Part shown: piece after piece, positions 39,121-47,506 of the stretch
How the letters are laid out: the number at the start of each line of letters is the position of its first letter
Numbering within the stretch: the first letter of the stretch is position 1
Assembly (NCBI RefSeq): GCF_003461245.1
Contig: NZ_QTWS01000001.1
Coordinates: 79,496 to 143,495 of the forward strand
Length of the DNA: 64,000 nucleotides
From: Blautia sp. AF19-10LB
GTDB lineage: Bacteria > Bacillota > Clostridia > Lachnospirales > Lachnospiraceae
Direction: 5' to 3'
Translations under genes and position numbers: made by a program
Notes under the pieces: generated by a model
Told to the model about the DNA's origin: nothing
Database searches by the model: none
The model's input: only the letters and a program-made list of their open reading frames with translations

Positions 39121-40283
39121 TGTTCCAGTATAAATGCCTCAATCCAATCTCCCAGACAGGTCTCGGCCTGTTTGGAGATGATTACAAACAGACAGAAGAA
39201 ATGAACGATGCCGATGCAGTCCTGGTAAGAAGTGCCAAGATGCATGACATGGAACTTCCGGAAAATGTCAAAGTCATTGCCCGTGCAGGTGCAGGTGTCA
39301 ACAACATCCCGGTTGATGTATGCGCAGAAAAAGGTATCGTAGTATTCAACACACCAGGTGCAAACGCAAACGGTGTTAAGGAGCTTGTTCTTGCAGGAAT
39401 GCTCCTTGCTTCCCGTGATATCGTTGGTGGTATCGAGTGGGTAGCACACGAAGAAGACAAAGAACATATCGACAAACTGGCTGAGAAACAGAAAAAACAG
39501 TTTGCAGGATGTGAGATCAGCGGTAAGAAGCTTGGTATTATCGGTCTTGGTGCGATCGGAGCCATGGTTGCGAACTCTGCAACACATCTGGGAATGGAAG
39601 TTTACGGATATGACCCATTCATCTCCATCGATGCAGCATGGAACCTTTCCAGAACCATCAAACACAGCAAATCCCTGGATGAGATCTACAGCCAGTGCGA
39701 CTACATCACCATCCATGTACCGCTTACAGACAACACACGCAAGATGATCGACAAAGAAGCTTTCACAAAGATGAAAGACGGTGTCGTTCTTCTGAACTTC
39801 GCAAGAGACCTTCTCGTTGACGAGGAAGCCCTTGTAGAAGCTCTTGACAGCGGAAAGGTAAAGAAATATGTTACTGACTTTGCAAATGCAACTGTAGCAG
39901 GCAGACCGGGAATCCTTGTAACACCACATCTTGGTGCATCCACAGAGGAATCTGAAGAAAACTGTGCAGTTATGGCAGTCAAAGAAGTCAGAGATTTCCT
40001 CGAAAACGGAAATATCAAAAACTCCGTAAACTTCCCGAACTGCGACATGGGAACCTGCGTGGCAGTTGGACGTATCACCATCGCTCACAAGAACATCCCG
40101 AACATGATCAGCCAGTTCACCAAGATCCTTGGTAGTGAGGGACTGAACATCGCGGATATGACCAACAAGAGCCGTGGTGGATATGCATACACCATCATCG
40201 ACCTGGAAAGCGCAGCATCCAAAGAAGCTCTGGATGAACTCAGAGCAATCGAAGGCGTGTCTAAGGTGCGCGTGATCAAATAG
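39120..40283 (+). CDS. serA: D-3-phosphoglycerate dehydrogenase with C-terminal ACT domain
   Basis: A 387-residue NAD-dependent dehydrogenase that begins serine synthesis. The nucleotide loop is LGIIGLGAIGAMVANSA, the catalytic Arg is in NFARDLLVDEEAL, and the His is in VTPHLGASTEES. Residues ~315-387 form an ACT domain (NIPNMISQFTKILGSEGLNI), so feedback by serine is plausible. The start codon overlaps the serC stop (TAATG). A terminator follows, closing the operon. Confidence 0.96.
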   Translation: MFQYKCLNPISQTGLGLFGDDYKQTEEMNDADAVLVRSAKMHDMELPENVKVIARAGAGVNNIPVDVCAEKGIVVFNTPGANANGVKELVLAGMLLASRDIVGGIEWVAHEEDKEHIDKLAEKQKKQFAGCEISGKKLGIIGLGAIGAMVANSATHLGMEVYGYDPFISIDAAWNLSRTIKHSKSLDEIYSQCDYITIHVPLTDNTRKMIDKEAFTKMKDGVVLLNFARDLLVDEEALVEALDSGKVKKYVTDFANATVAGRPGILVTPHLGASTEESEENCAVMAVKEVRDFLENGNIKNSVNFPNCDMGTCVAVGRITIAHKNIPNMISQFTKILGSEGLNIADMTNKSRGGYAYTIIDLESAASKEALDELRAIEGVSKVRVIK

Positions 40284-40334
40284 ACCAGTGGGGACGGAGA
40301 AAAGTGGCCTTTTTTCTATCCCTGTGGCTTTTAC

Positions 40335-40366
40335 AAATCCCCATGGCGAAAACTGTGGGGATTTTT
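40335..40366 (+). terminator. Terminator after serA
   Basis: AAATCCCCA pairs with TGGGGATTT, then TT. The remaining 40367-40511 is AT-rich with nothing recognised. Confidence 0.8.
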
Positions 40367-40511
40367 GTCGATGAAAACAGCTTGTATTATCTGGATGACA
40401 GTGTTACAATTCTTTTAAATTATTTATCTCATCATATCTAATGGCAGTTCAGCCAGCAAAATCCACAATCATGCAAAGTTACGATTATATATAGAAAAAG
40501 TCCGTGAAGTC

Positions 40512-40540
40512 TTGAAAAATTCAGCGGTAGTTTGTATAAT
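40512..40540 (+). promoter_or_regulatory. Intact promoter of the nuclease/transposase remnant
   Basis: TTGAAA (40512-40517), a 17-base spacer and TATAAT (40535-40540), 75 bases before the pseudogene start. Confidence 0.75.
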
Positions 40541-40615
40541 AGAGCCACAGAACAAAACGGCGTAATTTTCCTGAGCTTTTTCTATTAAGATCATTAAGAA
40601 AAACAAGGAGGACGC

Positions 40616-41231
40616 ATGCCGGGAAAGAAAAACACAAGCAGGAAATCACGCACAAACTCACAGAAAAATCCCATAACCTATCAGAACAAAGACGTTGTCT
40701 CCAAGATATGTGGAAAACAGATGAAAGAGAAAACTCTTTCCGTTTATGGAGTAAATCGAAGAAAATATCTCCAGCAGAATTCAGGCAGGAGAGCCGCTTT
40801 CAGAAGAAGAACAGATGCAGTTCGTGATATTACCGCTTGTCCATGCTTGAAAGGCAGCTAAGCAGCAGTGTATCCGAAGATATTTTGAACTGGCAAAAAG
40901 AATAGAATCTTCCCATATGCAGATTTTCCTTCTGTCAGGACTTCTGGTCTTTACAGATAAAGTAATCGCAAAAGAAGATTCAGAAAGGATCAAAAGGCGG
41001 ATCAATATGACACAGGTAGGAAGACTTTACGAAGAAGAGAAACAGGAAGCGTTGAGGGAGCTTGAGAGGAAACTTAATAATGAAAACCGAAAAAAGATAC
41101 AGAATCTGAAGAAAGAGCATCGTCATACACTGCAGAAATCGAAACAAGAACAGCGTGAGATACTTCAGAAGAAAGAAGCCCGGAAATTCTTAGAATTGTC
41201 CGAGCTTTTTTGTATACATAAACGATGTTAA
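40616..41231 (+). pseudogene. Remnant of a PD-(D/E)XK nuclease/transposase-like protein
   Basis: The 5' end has AAGGAGGAC and MPGKKNTSRKSRTNSQKNPI, then YQNKDVVSKICGKQMKEKT..SVYG. This frame shifts near 40755 and stops at 40861. In another frame the family C-terminal region resumes (GEPLSEEEQMQFVILPLVHA), hits TGA at 40848-40850, and continues as QCIRRYFELAKRIESSHMQ and SGLLVFTDKVIAKEDSE up to a coiled, charged tail that runs into a terminator. The central catalytic half, known in intact relatives, is missing. Joined pieces therefore show an internal deletion, a frame change and a nonsense codon. Family naming is from memory of clostridial homologues. Confidence 0.75.
41177..41211 (+). terminator. 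Terminator inside the 3' end of the pseudogene
   Basis: AGC-CGGA-AATTC pairs with GAATT-TCCG-GCT, one mismatch and one bulge, then six T. The remnant's frame reads through it, supporting decay of its 3' end. Confidence 0.75.
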
Positions 41232-41234
41232 AAA

Positions 41235-42206
41235 TTATTTACGGCTTGCGATAAATTCCTCTACTTCCTCACGTGTCGGCATAACTCTCAGGGCACCTTT
41301 GCGTGTGGTGATGAGGGATGCGGCTGCGTTTGCGAAGGTGAGGAGCTCTTTGAGATTTTCCTCTGTGAGATTCTCAAGACCGTGATCGAGAACATAGTTT
41401 AATGTGCTTGCACAGAAGGTATCTCCGGCACCGGTTGTCTCGATGGTGTTTTCCTGGAGGAAAGGAGCTGCCTCTACGATCATGTCCTTGTAGTATGCGC
41501 GGCTTCCGTCCTTGCCCATGGTGATGAGGATGAGCGGGATGTTGTATTTTTCCTGGATCATGGCAGCACCCTTGTCATAATCTGTGGTTCCGCACATGAA
41601 CTCTACCTCATTGTCAGAAATCTTTAATACATCACATTTGGACATGCCATATTCGATCTCCGCACGGGCATCCTCGAGAGATTTCCAGAGAGGCGGACGC
41701 AGGTTCGGGTCAAAGGTGATGATGCATCCGGCTTCTTTCGCAAGATCGATCGCGTGGCGTGTAGCTTCACGTACACCCTCATGAGTAGAAGAAAGTGTTC
41801 CAAAGTGGAAGATACGGGAAGCTTCGATCAGATCCTTCTGAACTTCTTCTTTGGTGAGCATCATATCTGCGCCCGGATCACGATAGAAAGAAAAGTCACG
41901 GTCACCATCCGGATAAGTATGTACGAAAGCGAGTGTGGTGTGGCAGTTTTCATCCATGATAAGGTTACGGGTGTCAATGCCGACTTCCTCAACAGCAGTC
42001 TTTAACTGTGTACCAAACATGTCTTTGCCGACTTTGCCGATGAAAGCAGTCTTTTTGCCAAGACGTTCCAGCATGGCGAGCACGTTACATGGAGCACCGC
42101 CAGGGTTTGCTTCCATCAGGGGATTGCCCTGAGAACTGTTTCCGTTTTCTGTAAAGTCGATCAGTAATTCGCCGAGAGCGGTTACGTCAAATTTTCTGTT
42201 TTCCAT
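41235..42206 (-). CDS. PfkB-family carbohydrate kinase (fructokinase-like)
   Basis: A 323-residue ribokinase-fold sugar kinase. The N-terminal sugar-binding region is ALGELLIDFTENG followed by NPGGAPCNVLAMLERLG; the catalytic base lies in ETTGAGDTFCASTLNYVL, and MGKDGSRAYY is the ATP region. The pattern resembles bacterial fructokinases (ScrK type). Start ATG at 42204-42206 follows AAGGAGG. It is divergent from the branching-enzyme-like gene, and the shared intergenic region suggests joint control of sugar use, but this is inference. No PTS or glycosidase gene is adjacent. Confidence 0.87.
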   Translation of the reverse strand: MENRKFDVTALGELLIDFTENGNSSQGNPLMEANPGGAPCNVLAMLERLGKKTAFIGKVGKDMFGTQLKTAVEEVGIDTRNLIMDENCHTTLAFVHTYPDGDRDFSFYRDPGADMMLTKEEVQKDLIEASRIFHFGTLSSTHEGVREATRHAIDLAKEAGCIITFDPNLRPPLWKSLEDARAEIEYGMSKCDVLKISDNEVEFMCGTTDYDKGAAMIQEKYNIPLILITMGKDGSRAYYKDMIVEAAPFLQENTIETTGAGDTFCASTLNYVLDHGLENLTEENLKELLTFANAAASLITTRKGALRVMPTREEVEEFIASRK

Positions 42207-42268
42207 AATGAAAAACCTCCTTGGATTTCTGAATTCTGTTTCCTGTGTATCAGAAAAACTCTAGTTTC

Positions 42269-42297
42269 AATTTATCGTACCAGAGCAGTTTTGTCAA
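42269..42297 (-). promoter_or_regulatory. Promoter of the PfkB kinase
   Basis: On the minus strand, perfect TTGACA (42292-42297), a 17-base spacer and TAAATT (42269-42274), 63 bases before the start. Confidence 0.8.
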
Positions 42298-42409
42298 ACA
42301 AATTTCGTTCTATTCTTTATTTTTATTGGAAAAAATGATAAACTATTATCAAAGAGATGACATTTGCAGAAACGTTTGACAGCAGCATCTCAGAATGGAG
42401 GCAGTAGTT

Positions 42410-44701
42410 ATGGAAAGCAAAGCATACGAATATATGGACTGGCCGAGAATTGAAGCAGTGGTTTACGGAGAGGAAGCATCCCCGAAGGATGTCATGGCTC
42501 CGCGTCTTACGACAGACGGCGTTCTGATCCAGGGATTTTTCCCGGAGGCAGATAAAACAGAAGTTCTGGTCGGCTCCCGCAAATATGAAATGGAGCAGGA
42601 AGACGAAGCAGGCTATTTCGCAGCAATGATCCCGGGAAGAAAGATCCCGGATTATAAATATCGCGTCACCAAAGGAGAAGAAACAAAGGAATTTGCAGAT
42701 CCTTATGCATTCTCCGGCCAGATCACAGAAGCAGAGGAAAAAGCTTTCTGCGCTGGTGTTTATTATCACGCGTATGAGAAACTGGGTGCACATCCGATGA
42801 AAATTAATGGTGTCAAGGGAACCAGCTTTGCAGTATGGGCACCGAACGCGATGCGTGTCAGTGTTGTAGGTGATTTCAATGCGTGGGACGGAAGATGCCA
42901 TGCGATGCACAGAATGCCGATGTCCGGTATCTTTGAGCTTTTTATCCCGGATGTAAAGGCAGGAGATATCTACAAATATGAACTGAAACTCAAGGGAAAC
43001 AGGATCGAGCTGAAATCCGATCCATACGCGGCATGCACCGAAGTTCCACCGGCAAATGCATCTGTTGTGACAGATACCAGCACTTTCCAGTGGGAAGATG
43101 AGATCTGGATGAAAGAGCGTAAGAAATTCAGCGACCGCAAACAGCCAATCTCCATTTATGAAACTTCTCTTACAGAATGGAAAGATGCCACAGAGCTCGC
43201 AGATTTTGTAAAGAAACTGAACTATACCCATGTAGAACTGCATCCGGTCATGGAATACCTTGATGACGAAGCAGGAGAATACAGCACATTTGCTTATTAT
43301 GCACCGACCAGAAGATTTGGCACACCAGAGGATTTTCAGAAGGTTGTCAATGAACTTCACAAGGCAGGGATCGGTCTGATCCTTGACTGGACACCGTCTC
43401 ATTTCCCGAGAGTGGAGGGAGGTCTTGAGCTTTTTGACGGAACACCGTTGTATGAGAATCCAGATCCGTCCATGGCGATCCATCCGATCTGGGGAACTCT
43501 TCTTTACAATTTCGACAGCCCGATGGTTAAGGATTTCCTTCTGGCAAACGCTTTTTACTGGCTGGAAGTTTATCATGCAGACGGACTCCGCCTGGACGAT
43601 GTAGATTCCATGCTGTATCTTGATTTCGGCAGGGAATACGGACAATGGAAGCCGAACATCTACGGAACAAATGAAAACCTGGAAGCAGTAGAATTCCTGA
43701 AACATCTGAATTCCATCCTTGATAAGAAACTTCCGGGAACCCTCACGATCGCACAGGAGGACGGCCTCTGGTCCGAACTCACCGGAAGCGTGGAGGATGA
43801 CAACATCGGATTCGACTACAAATGGAACAACAACTGGGCAGGAGATTTTCTTGCTTACCTTTCCAAAGATCCGATCGAGAGAAAATATGTCCACGATCAG
43901 CTCACTCTGTCCATGATCTATGCTTACTGTGAGCATTATGTACTGCCGCTCGGAAACCGTGAGGCAGGAAATCTCGCTGAATTTATGGAGAAACTTCCGG
44001 GAGATGAGGCACAGAAATTAAGCCAGGTTCGTGCGGCATATGCCTATATGATGATGCATCCGGGCTGTACCATGATGGCTCCGGGCAAAGAACTTCCAGA
44101 GGAGATGGAGAAATTTATCCATGACCTCAATGAGCTGTACCGCACCCATCCGGCACTGATCCAGAAGGATGATGAGTACGATGGATTTGAATGGATCCAG
44201 CTTATGAAATATGAGGAAAACGTCCTGACTTTCATGAGAAAGACAGACAAGCCGGAAGAAACGCTTCTCGTTGTATGCAACTTCGCGGCTGTTCCATATA
44301 CAGACTATAAAGTAGGCGTTCCGTTCTTCGGCAAATACAAAGAAATCTTCAACACCGACGCCAAAGAATATGGCGGACAGGGAACGGTAAATCCGAGAGG
44401 AAAGACTTGCAAGCAGGATGAGTGCGATGAGAGAGAGTATTCCATCAAACTCAAAGTTCCTGCACTTGGCGTGACAGTATTTTCCTGCACACCGACCAAG
44501 AAAAGAGAAGCAGTCTCTGCCCCGGTGAAGAAAACTGAGAAAAAACCTGTGGCAAAGAAACCTCGCGTTTCCAGAAAATCTTCCAGGGCCGCTGTCAAGG
44601 AACCGGCGGCTACAGTGAAAGAGGAGAAGAAAGTTCTTGTAAAAGAAGCAGTTACTGCACCAAAGAAAACCAGAAAAACTGTAGCGAAAGAAACAGCATA
44701 A
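42410..44701 (+). CDS. Catalytically degenerate 1,4-alpha-glucan branching enzyme homologue
   Basis: A 763-residue GlgB homologue: N-terminal beta domains with a CBM48-like region (~130-215, FAVWAPNAMRVSVVGDFNAW), a GH13 barrel (~240-590) and a C-terminal beta domain. Region I (LDWTPSHF) and the nucleophile Asp396 in GLRLDDVDSM are kept. The general acid position reads TIAQEDG, so Gln449 aligns with E. coli GlgB Glu458. The region IV histidine-aspartate pair reads LPLGNREAG, with Asn516-Arg517 in place of His-Asp. Normal branching activity is therefore unlikely. Residues ~695-763 are a Lys/Ala/Pro/Val-rich tail like histone H1. The ATG at 42410 follows GGAGG; an ATG at 42395 overlaps that site and was rejected. 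Confidence 0.85.
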   Translation: MESKAYEYMDWPRIEAVVYGEEASPKDVMAPRLTTDGVLIQGFFPEADKTEVLVGSRKYEMEQEDEAGYFAAMIPGRKIPDYKYRVTKGEETKEFADPYAFSGQITEAEEKAFCAGVYYHAYEKLGAHPMKINGVKGTSFAVWAPNAMRVSVVGDFNAWDGRCHAMHRMPMSGIFELFIPDVKAGDIYKYELKLKGNRIELKSDPYAACTEVPPANASVVTDTSTFQWEDEIWMKERKKFSDRKQPISIYETSLTEWKDATELADFVKKLNYTHVELHPVMEYLDDEAGEYSTFAYYAPTRRFGTPEDFQKVVNELHKAGIGLILDWTPSHFPRVEGGLELFDGTPLYENPDPSMAIHPIWGTLLYNFDSPMVKDFLLANAFYWLEVYHADGLRLDDVDSMLYLDFGREYGQWKPNIYGTNENLEAVEFLKHLNSILDKKLPGTLTIAQEDGLWSELTGSVEDDNIGFDYKWNNNWAGDFLAYLSKDPIERKYVHDQLTLSMIYAYCEHYVLPLGNREAGNLAEFMEKLPGDEAQKLSQVRAAYAYMMMHPGCTMMAPGKELPEEMEKFIHDLNELYRTHPALIQKDDEYDGFEWIQLMKYEENVLTFMRKTDKPEETLLVVCNFAAVPYTDYKVGVPFFGKYKEIFNTDAKEYGGQGTVNPRGKTCKQDECDEREYSIKLKVPALGVTVFSCTPTKKREAVSAPVKKTEKKPVAKKPRVSRKSSRAAVKEPAATVKEEKKVLVKEAVTAPKKTRKTVAKETA

Positions 44702-44751
44702 AAAATAATTCGCTGTAAATGAAGTTACAGCATAAAAATTAAAATTTGTTC

Positions 44752-44779
44752 TTGATTTTTCTGAGAAATCAGGTATAAT
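44752..44779 (+). promoter_or_regulatory. tRNA-Thr promoter
   Basis: TTGATT (44752-44757), a 16-base spacer and TATAAT (44774-44779), 22 bases before the tRNA. Confidence 0.7.
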
Positions 44780-44801
44780 AATGGTTGTGTTTCAGACACA
44801 G

Positions 44802-44874
44802 GCTGGAATAGCTCAGTCGGTAGAGCACTTCACTCGTAATGAAGGGGTCGTGAGTTCGAGTCTCATTTCCAGCT
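44802..44874 (+). tRNA. tRNA-Thr (anticodon CGU)
   Basis: A 73-base cloverleaf: acceptor GCTGGAA/TTCCAGC with discriminator T, D-loop AGCTCAGTCGGTAGAGC, anticodon stem CTTCA/TGAAG with loop CTCGTAA and anticodon CGT at 44835-44837, T-arm GTGAG-TTCGAGT-CTCAT. The CCA is not encoded. It reads ACG codons. Confidence 0.95.
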
Positions 44875-44887
44875 TGCCATTAACAGG

Positions 44888-44921
44888 ATCCGGATACTTT
44901 GAACAAGGTATCCGGATTTTT
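44888..44921 (+). terminator. Terminator after tRNA-Thr
   Basis: ATCCGGATAC pairs with GTATCCGGAT, then TTTT. Confidence 0.9.
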
Positions 44922-45036
44922 GTGTTATGCGGAGAATTTTTTTGTACTTTTTCAGTGCTTGCATTGCTGAAAATTTATGTTATCATTATGAGATAAAGAT
45001 TTGTTGCTTTTATAACGTATTAACTTGTAAAAGTCA

Positions 45037-45063
45037 GTTGCTGTGAACGAAGTGAACAGTAAC
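45037..45063. repeat. Small stem-loop before the amidohydrolase
   Basis: GTTGCTGT pairs with ACAGTAAC (one G-U) around GAACGAAGTGA. It ends 7 bases before the start at 45071 and covers part of the leader, so it may affect translation. A shorter hairpin of the same core is at 3427-3446. Confidence 0.45.
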
Positions 45064-45070
45064 GAAAGGA

Positions 45071-46390
45071 ATGATGAAACAAATGCTAGATAAAATAGAA
45101 GAAAAAATCCTTCAGAGGATAGACGCAGACAGAGAGCAGATCATAAGCTTTGCAGAGGATATCGCGGCACATCCGGAACCGGGTTTTGAGGAAATACGGA
45201 CGTCGCAGAAGGCGGCACAGTTTCTTAAGAACCTTGGATATGAAGTGACAGAACATCTTGTCCGCACCGGTGTAAGAGGTGACAAAAAGATCACAGACGG
45301 TCCGAACCTCACAGTCATCGGGGAACTGGATGCGATCGGATGCAAGTCACATCCAATGGCAGATTCTGTTACCGGCGTGGCACATGCCTGCGGACATCAC
45401 GCACAGATGGCAGCAATGATCGGCTGTGCGATCGCGCTGGCAGATTCGGAGATCCAGAAGGAACTCGGCGGCAGTCTTTCTTTCCTTGCGGTTCCCGCTG
45501 AGGAATATATTGACGCAGACAAGAGAGCATGTCTTCGCCAGGAAGGGATCGAATTCTGCTGCGGCAAGAGCGAGATGATCCGCACAGGAGTTTTTGATGA
45601 TACGGATATTGCGCTGACGACCCATGTGCATATGGTTCCGGTCGAGGAGGATTTTTACCTGGGAAATCCGGCGTGCAACGGTTACAGTGCAGAACGAGTC
45701 ACTGTCAGAGGCAAGGCCGCACACGGGGCGATCGATCCGTGGAACGGTGTCAACGCCCTCAGCATCACGACCAGCGCTATCCAGATGATGGGACTGATGC
45801 GAGAGACTTTCCGCGAGGAAGACCATGTACGCCTCCACAATGTGATCCGTAAGGCCGGTGATGTCATCAACAGTGTGCCGGATGAGGCGGTGATAGAAAC
45901 GAAGGTGAGGGCAGCTTCGCTTGAGAAACTGGAGGAGATCATGGATATGGTCAACCGCGCTTATGACGGAGCAGCCTATGCATTCGGCGGCAGGATCGAG
46001 CGGGAAATACTCCAGGGCTATATGCCGATCCTTCCGAGAGAGGCAGATACGGCACTTCTGGAGGCGGCAGAGGATCTGGAACTTGAGTATCGCACTGTAC
46101 AGAAGGGCGATTTCAACAATGCCTGCACGGATGTAGGCGATCTGAGCCACCTGATGCCGGTCGTGAATTTTACATTCAAGGGCTTTGAAGGCAAACTCCA
46201 TGGGGCAGACTTCCGTATCACAGATCCGGAAAAGGCATACATCCTTCCGGCAAAACTGCTTGCCCTGACCGTGTACAAACTCTTAAGAAACGGCGGAGAG
46301 CAGGCCGGAAAGATCTGCACAGAGTTTACCCCGGTTTTTGACAGAGAAAGTTATACTGCTTATATCAGAAAGCAGACAGAGCAAAAATAA
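45071..46390 (+). CDS. M20-family amidohydrolase
   Basis: A 439-residue metal-dependent peptidase/amidohydrolase of the AbgB/IlD-type group. Metal-binding segments are HACGHHAQMAAMIG, VPAEEYIDADKR, LTTHVHMVP, and a late histidine in FEGKLHGADFRI; RGKAAHGAIDPWNGVNAL is the dimerisation lid. Family members cleave N-acyl amino acids or p-aminobenzoyl-glutamate-like amides. It lies 24 bases upstream of potA without a terminator, so the product may be a polyamine- or peptide-linked compound imported by that transporter; this is inference. Two adjacent ATG codons are possible starts. Confidence 0.85.
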   Translation: MMKQMLDKIEEKILQRIDADREQIISFAEDIAAHPEPGFEEIRTSQKAAQFLKNLGYEVTEHLVRTGVRGDKKITDGPNLTVIGELDAIGCKSHPMADSVTGVAHACGHHAQMAAMIGCAIALADSEIQKELGGSLSFLAVPAEEYIDADKRACLRQEGIEFCCGKSEMIRTGVFDDTDIALTTHVHMVPVEEDFYLGNPACNGYSAERVTVRGKAAHGAIDPWNGVNALSITTSAIQMMGLMRETFREEDHVRLHNVIRKAGDVINSVPDEAVIETKVRAASLEKLEEIMDMVNRAYDGAAYAFGGRIEREILQGYMPILPREADTALLEAAEDLELEYRTVQKGDFNNACTDVGDLSHLMPVVNFTFKGFEGKLHGADFRITDPEKAYILPAKLLALTVYKLLRNGGEQAGKICTEFTPVFDRESYTAYIRKQTEQK

Positions 46391-46414
46391 AACAGCAGGA
46401 GGACAGGCAGAAAA

Positions 46415-47506
46415 ATGGCAGAAACATGTTTGGAATTAAAAAAGATCAAGAAATCTTTTTCAAAGGATGAAACCGTTCTCAAAGAGATCAGTCTTTCCAT
46501 CGGAAAAGGCGAATTTATTACACTTCTGGGATCTTCCGGATGTGGCAAGACGACAACTTTGCGTATCATCGCGGGCCTTGAGACACCGGATTCCGGTCAG
46601 GTATTTCTGGACGGTAAAGATGTGACAGATCTTGCACCGGAAGCGAGAGACGTAAACACAGTATTTCAGAATTACGCCCTGTTTCCGCATATGACCGTTG
46701 CAGACAACATCGGCTACGGACTGAAACTTAAGAAAGTTCCGAAAGCCGAGATCAGAAAACGTGTCGCCGAAATGCTGGAACTGGTACAGCTTCCGGGATA
46801 TGAGAAGCGTAAACCGTCAGAACTCTCCGGTGGACAGAGACAGCGAGTTGCGATCGCACGTTCTCTGGTAAATAATCCGAAGGTCCTTCTTCTTGATGAG
46901 CCTCTGGGAGCATTGGATCTCCAGCTCCGCCGCGCGATGCAGCTGGAACTTAAGAAATTACAGAAAAAACTTGGCATCACGTTTGTCTACATCACACATG
47001 ACCAGGAAGAAGCGATCAATATGTCAGACCGTATCGCAGTCATGAACCAGGGAAGATTTGAGCAGATCGGTTCCCCGGATGAGATCTACAATCATCCAAA
47101 GACCAGCTATGTGGCAACTTTTGTCGGAAATGCAAACATCCTTAAGGGAACTGTAGAAGCAATGGAAAGCGATCAGGTGCGCGTAAGCCTTGTAGGAGGA
47201 ACTGTTCTGGCAGCGGCAGACGGCAATGTTTTACAGGCAGGAACACCGGTGACACTGGCAGTCCGGAGCGAAAATATCGTTCTTGACGAAACCTGTCAGA
47301 AAGGTCTTGACGCAGAAGTAGTCGAGAAGAGTTTTGCCGGAGGTCTTCTCCGCGTTGTACTGAAACTTACCGACGGAACAGAAGTGATCGCAAGCAGATA
47401 CGGCATCGATGCGAGCGTGCAGCCAGGACAGAAAGTAACCTGTTTCTTTGAACCGGAGAATGCCGTTCTGGTAGATCTTGACACAGAAAGCGGGGCAGAA
47501 TCATGA
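46415..47506 (+). CDS. potA: Polyamine-type ABC transporter ATPase (system 1)
   Basis: A 363-residue ATPase of the spermidine/putrescine family. Walker [17 protein letters not shown], signature LSGGQRQRVAIARSL, Walker [12 protein letters not shown] and switch histidine YITHDQEEAINMSD are all present. A TOBE-type regulatory domain follows (residues ~240-363). It starts 24 bases after the amidohydrolase and overlaps potB by four bases (ATGA). Confidence 0.93.
   Translation: MAETCLELKKIKKSFSKDETVLKEISLSIGKGEFITLLGSSGCGKTTTLRIIAGLETPDSGQVFLDGKDVTDLAPEARDVNTVFQNYALFPHMTVADNIGYGLKLKKVPKAEIRKRVAEMLELVQLPGYEKRKPSELSGGQRQRVAIARSLVNNPKVLLLDEPLGALDLQLRRAMQLELKKLQKKLGITFVYITHDQEEAINMSDRIAVMNQGRFEQIGSPDEIYNHPKTSYVATFVGNANILKGTVEAMESDQVRVSLVGGTVLAAADGNVLQAGTPVTLAVRSENIVLDETCQKGLDAEVVEKSFAGGLLRVVLKLTDGTEVIASRYGIDASVQPGQKVTCFFEPENAVLVDLDTESGAES

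Noticed and set aside
40848..40850. In-frame TGA as a recoded codon in the nuclease-like gene
   Set aside because: The gene also has an internal deletion and a frame change, so decay explains the stop better than recoding.
42323..43936. 537-codon minus-strand frame opposite the branching-enzyme homologue
   Set aside because: No ribosome site and no recognisable domain; the plus-strand gene has clear GlgB homology over the whole stretch.
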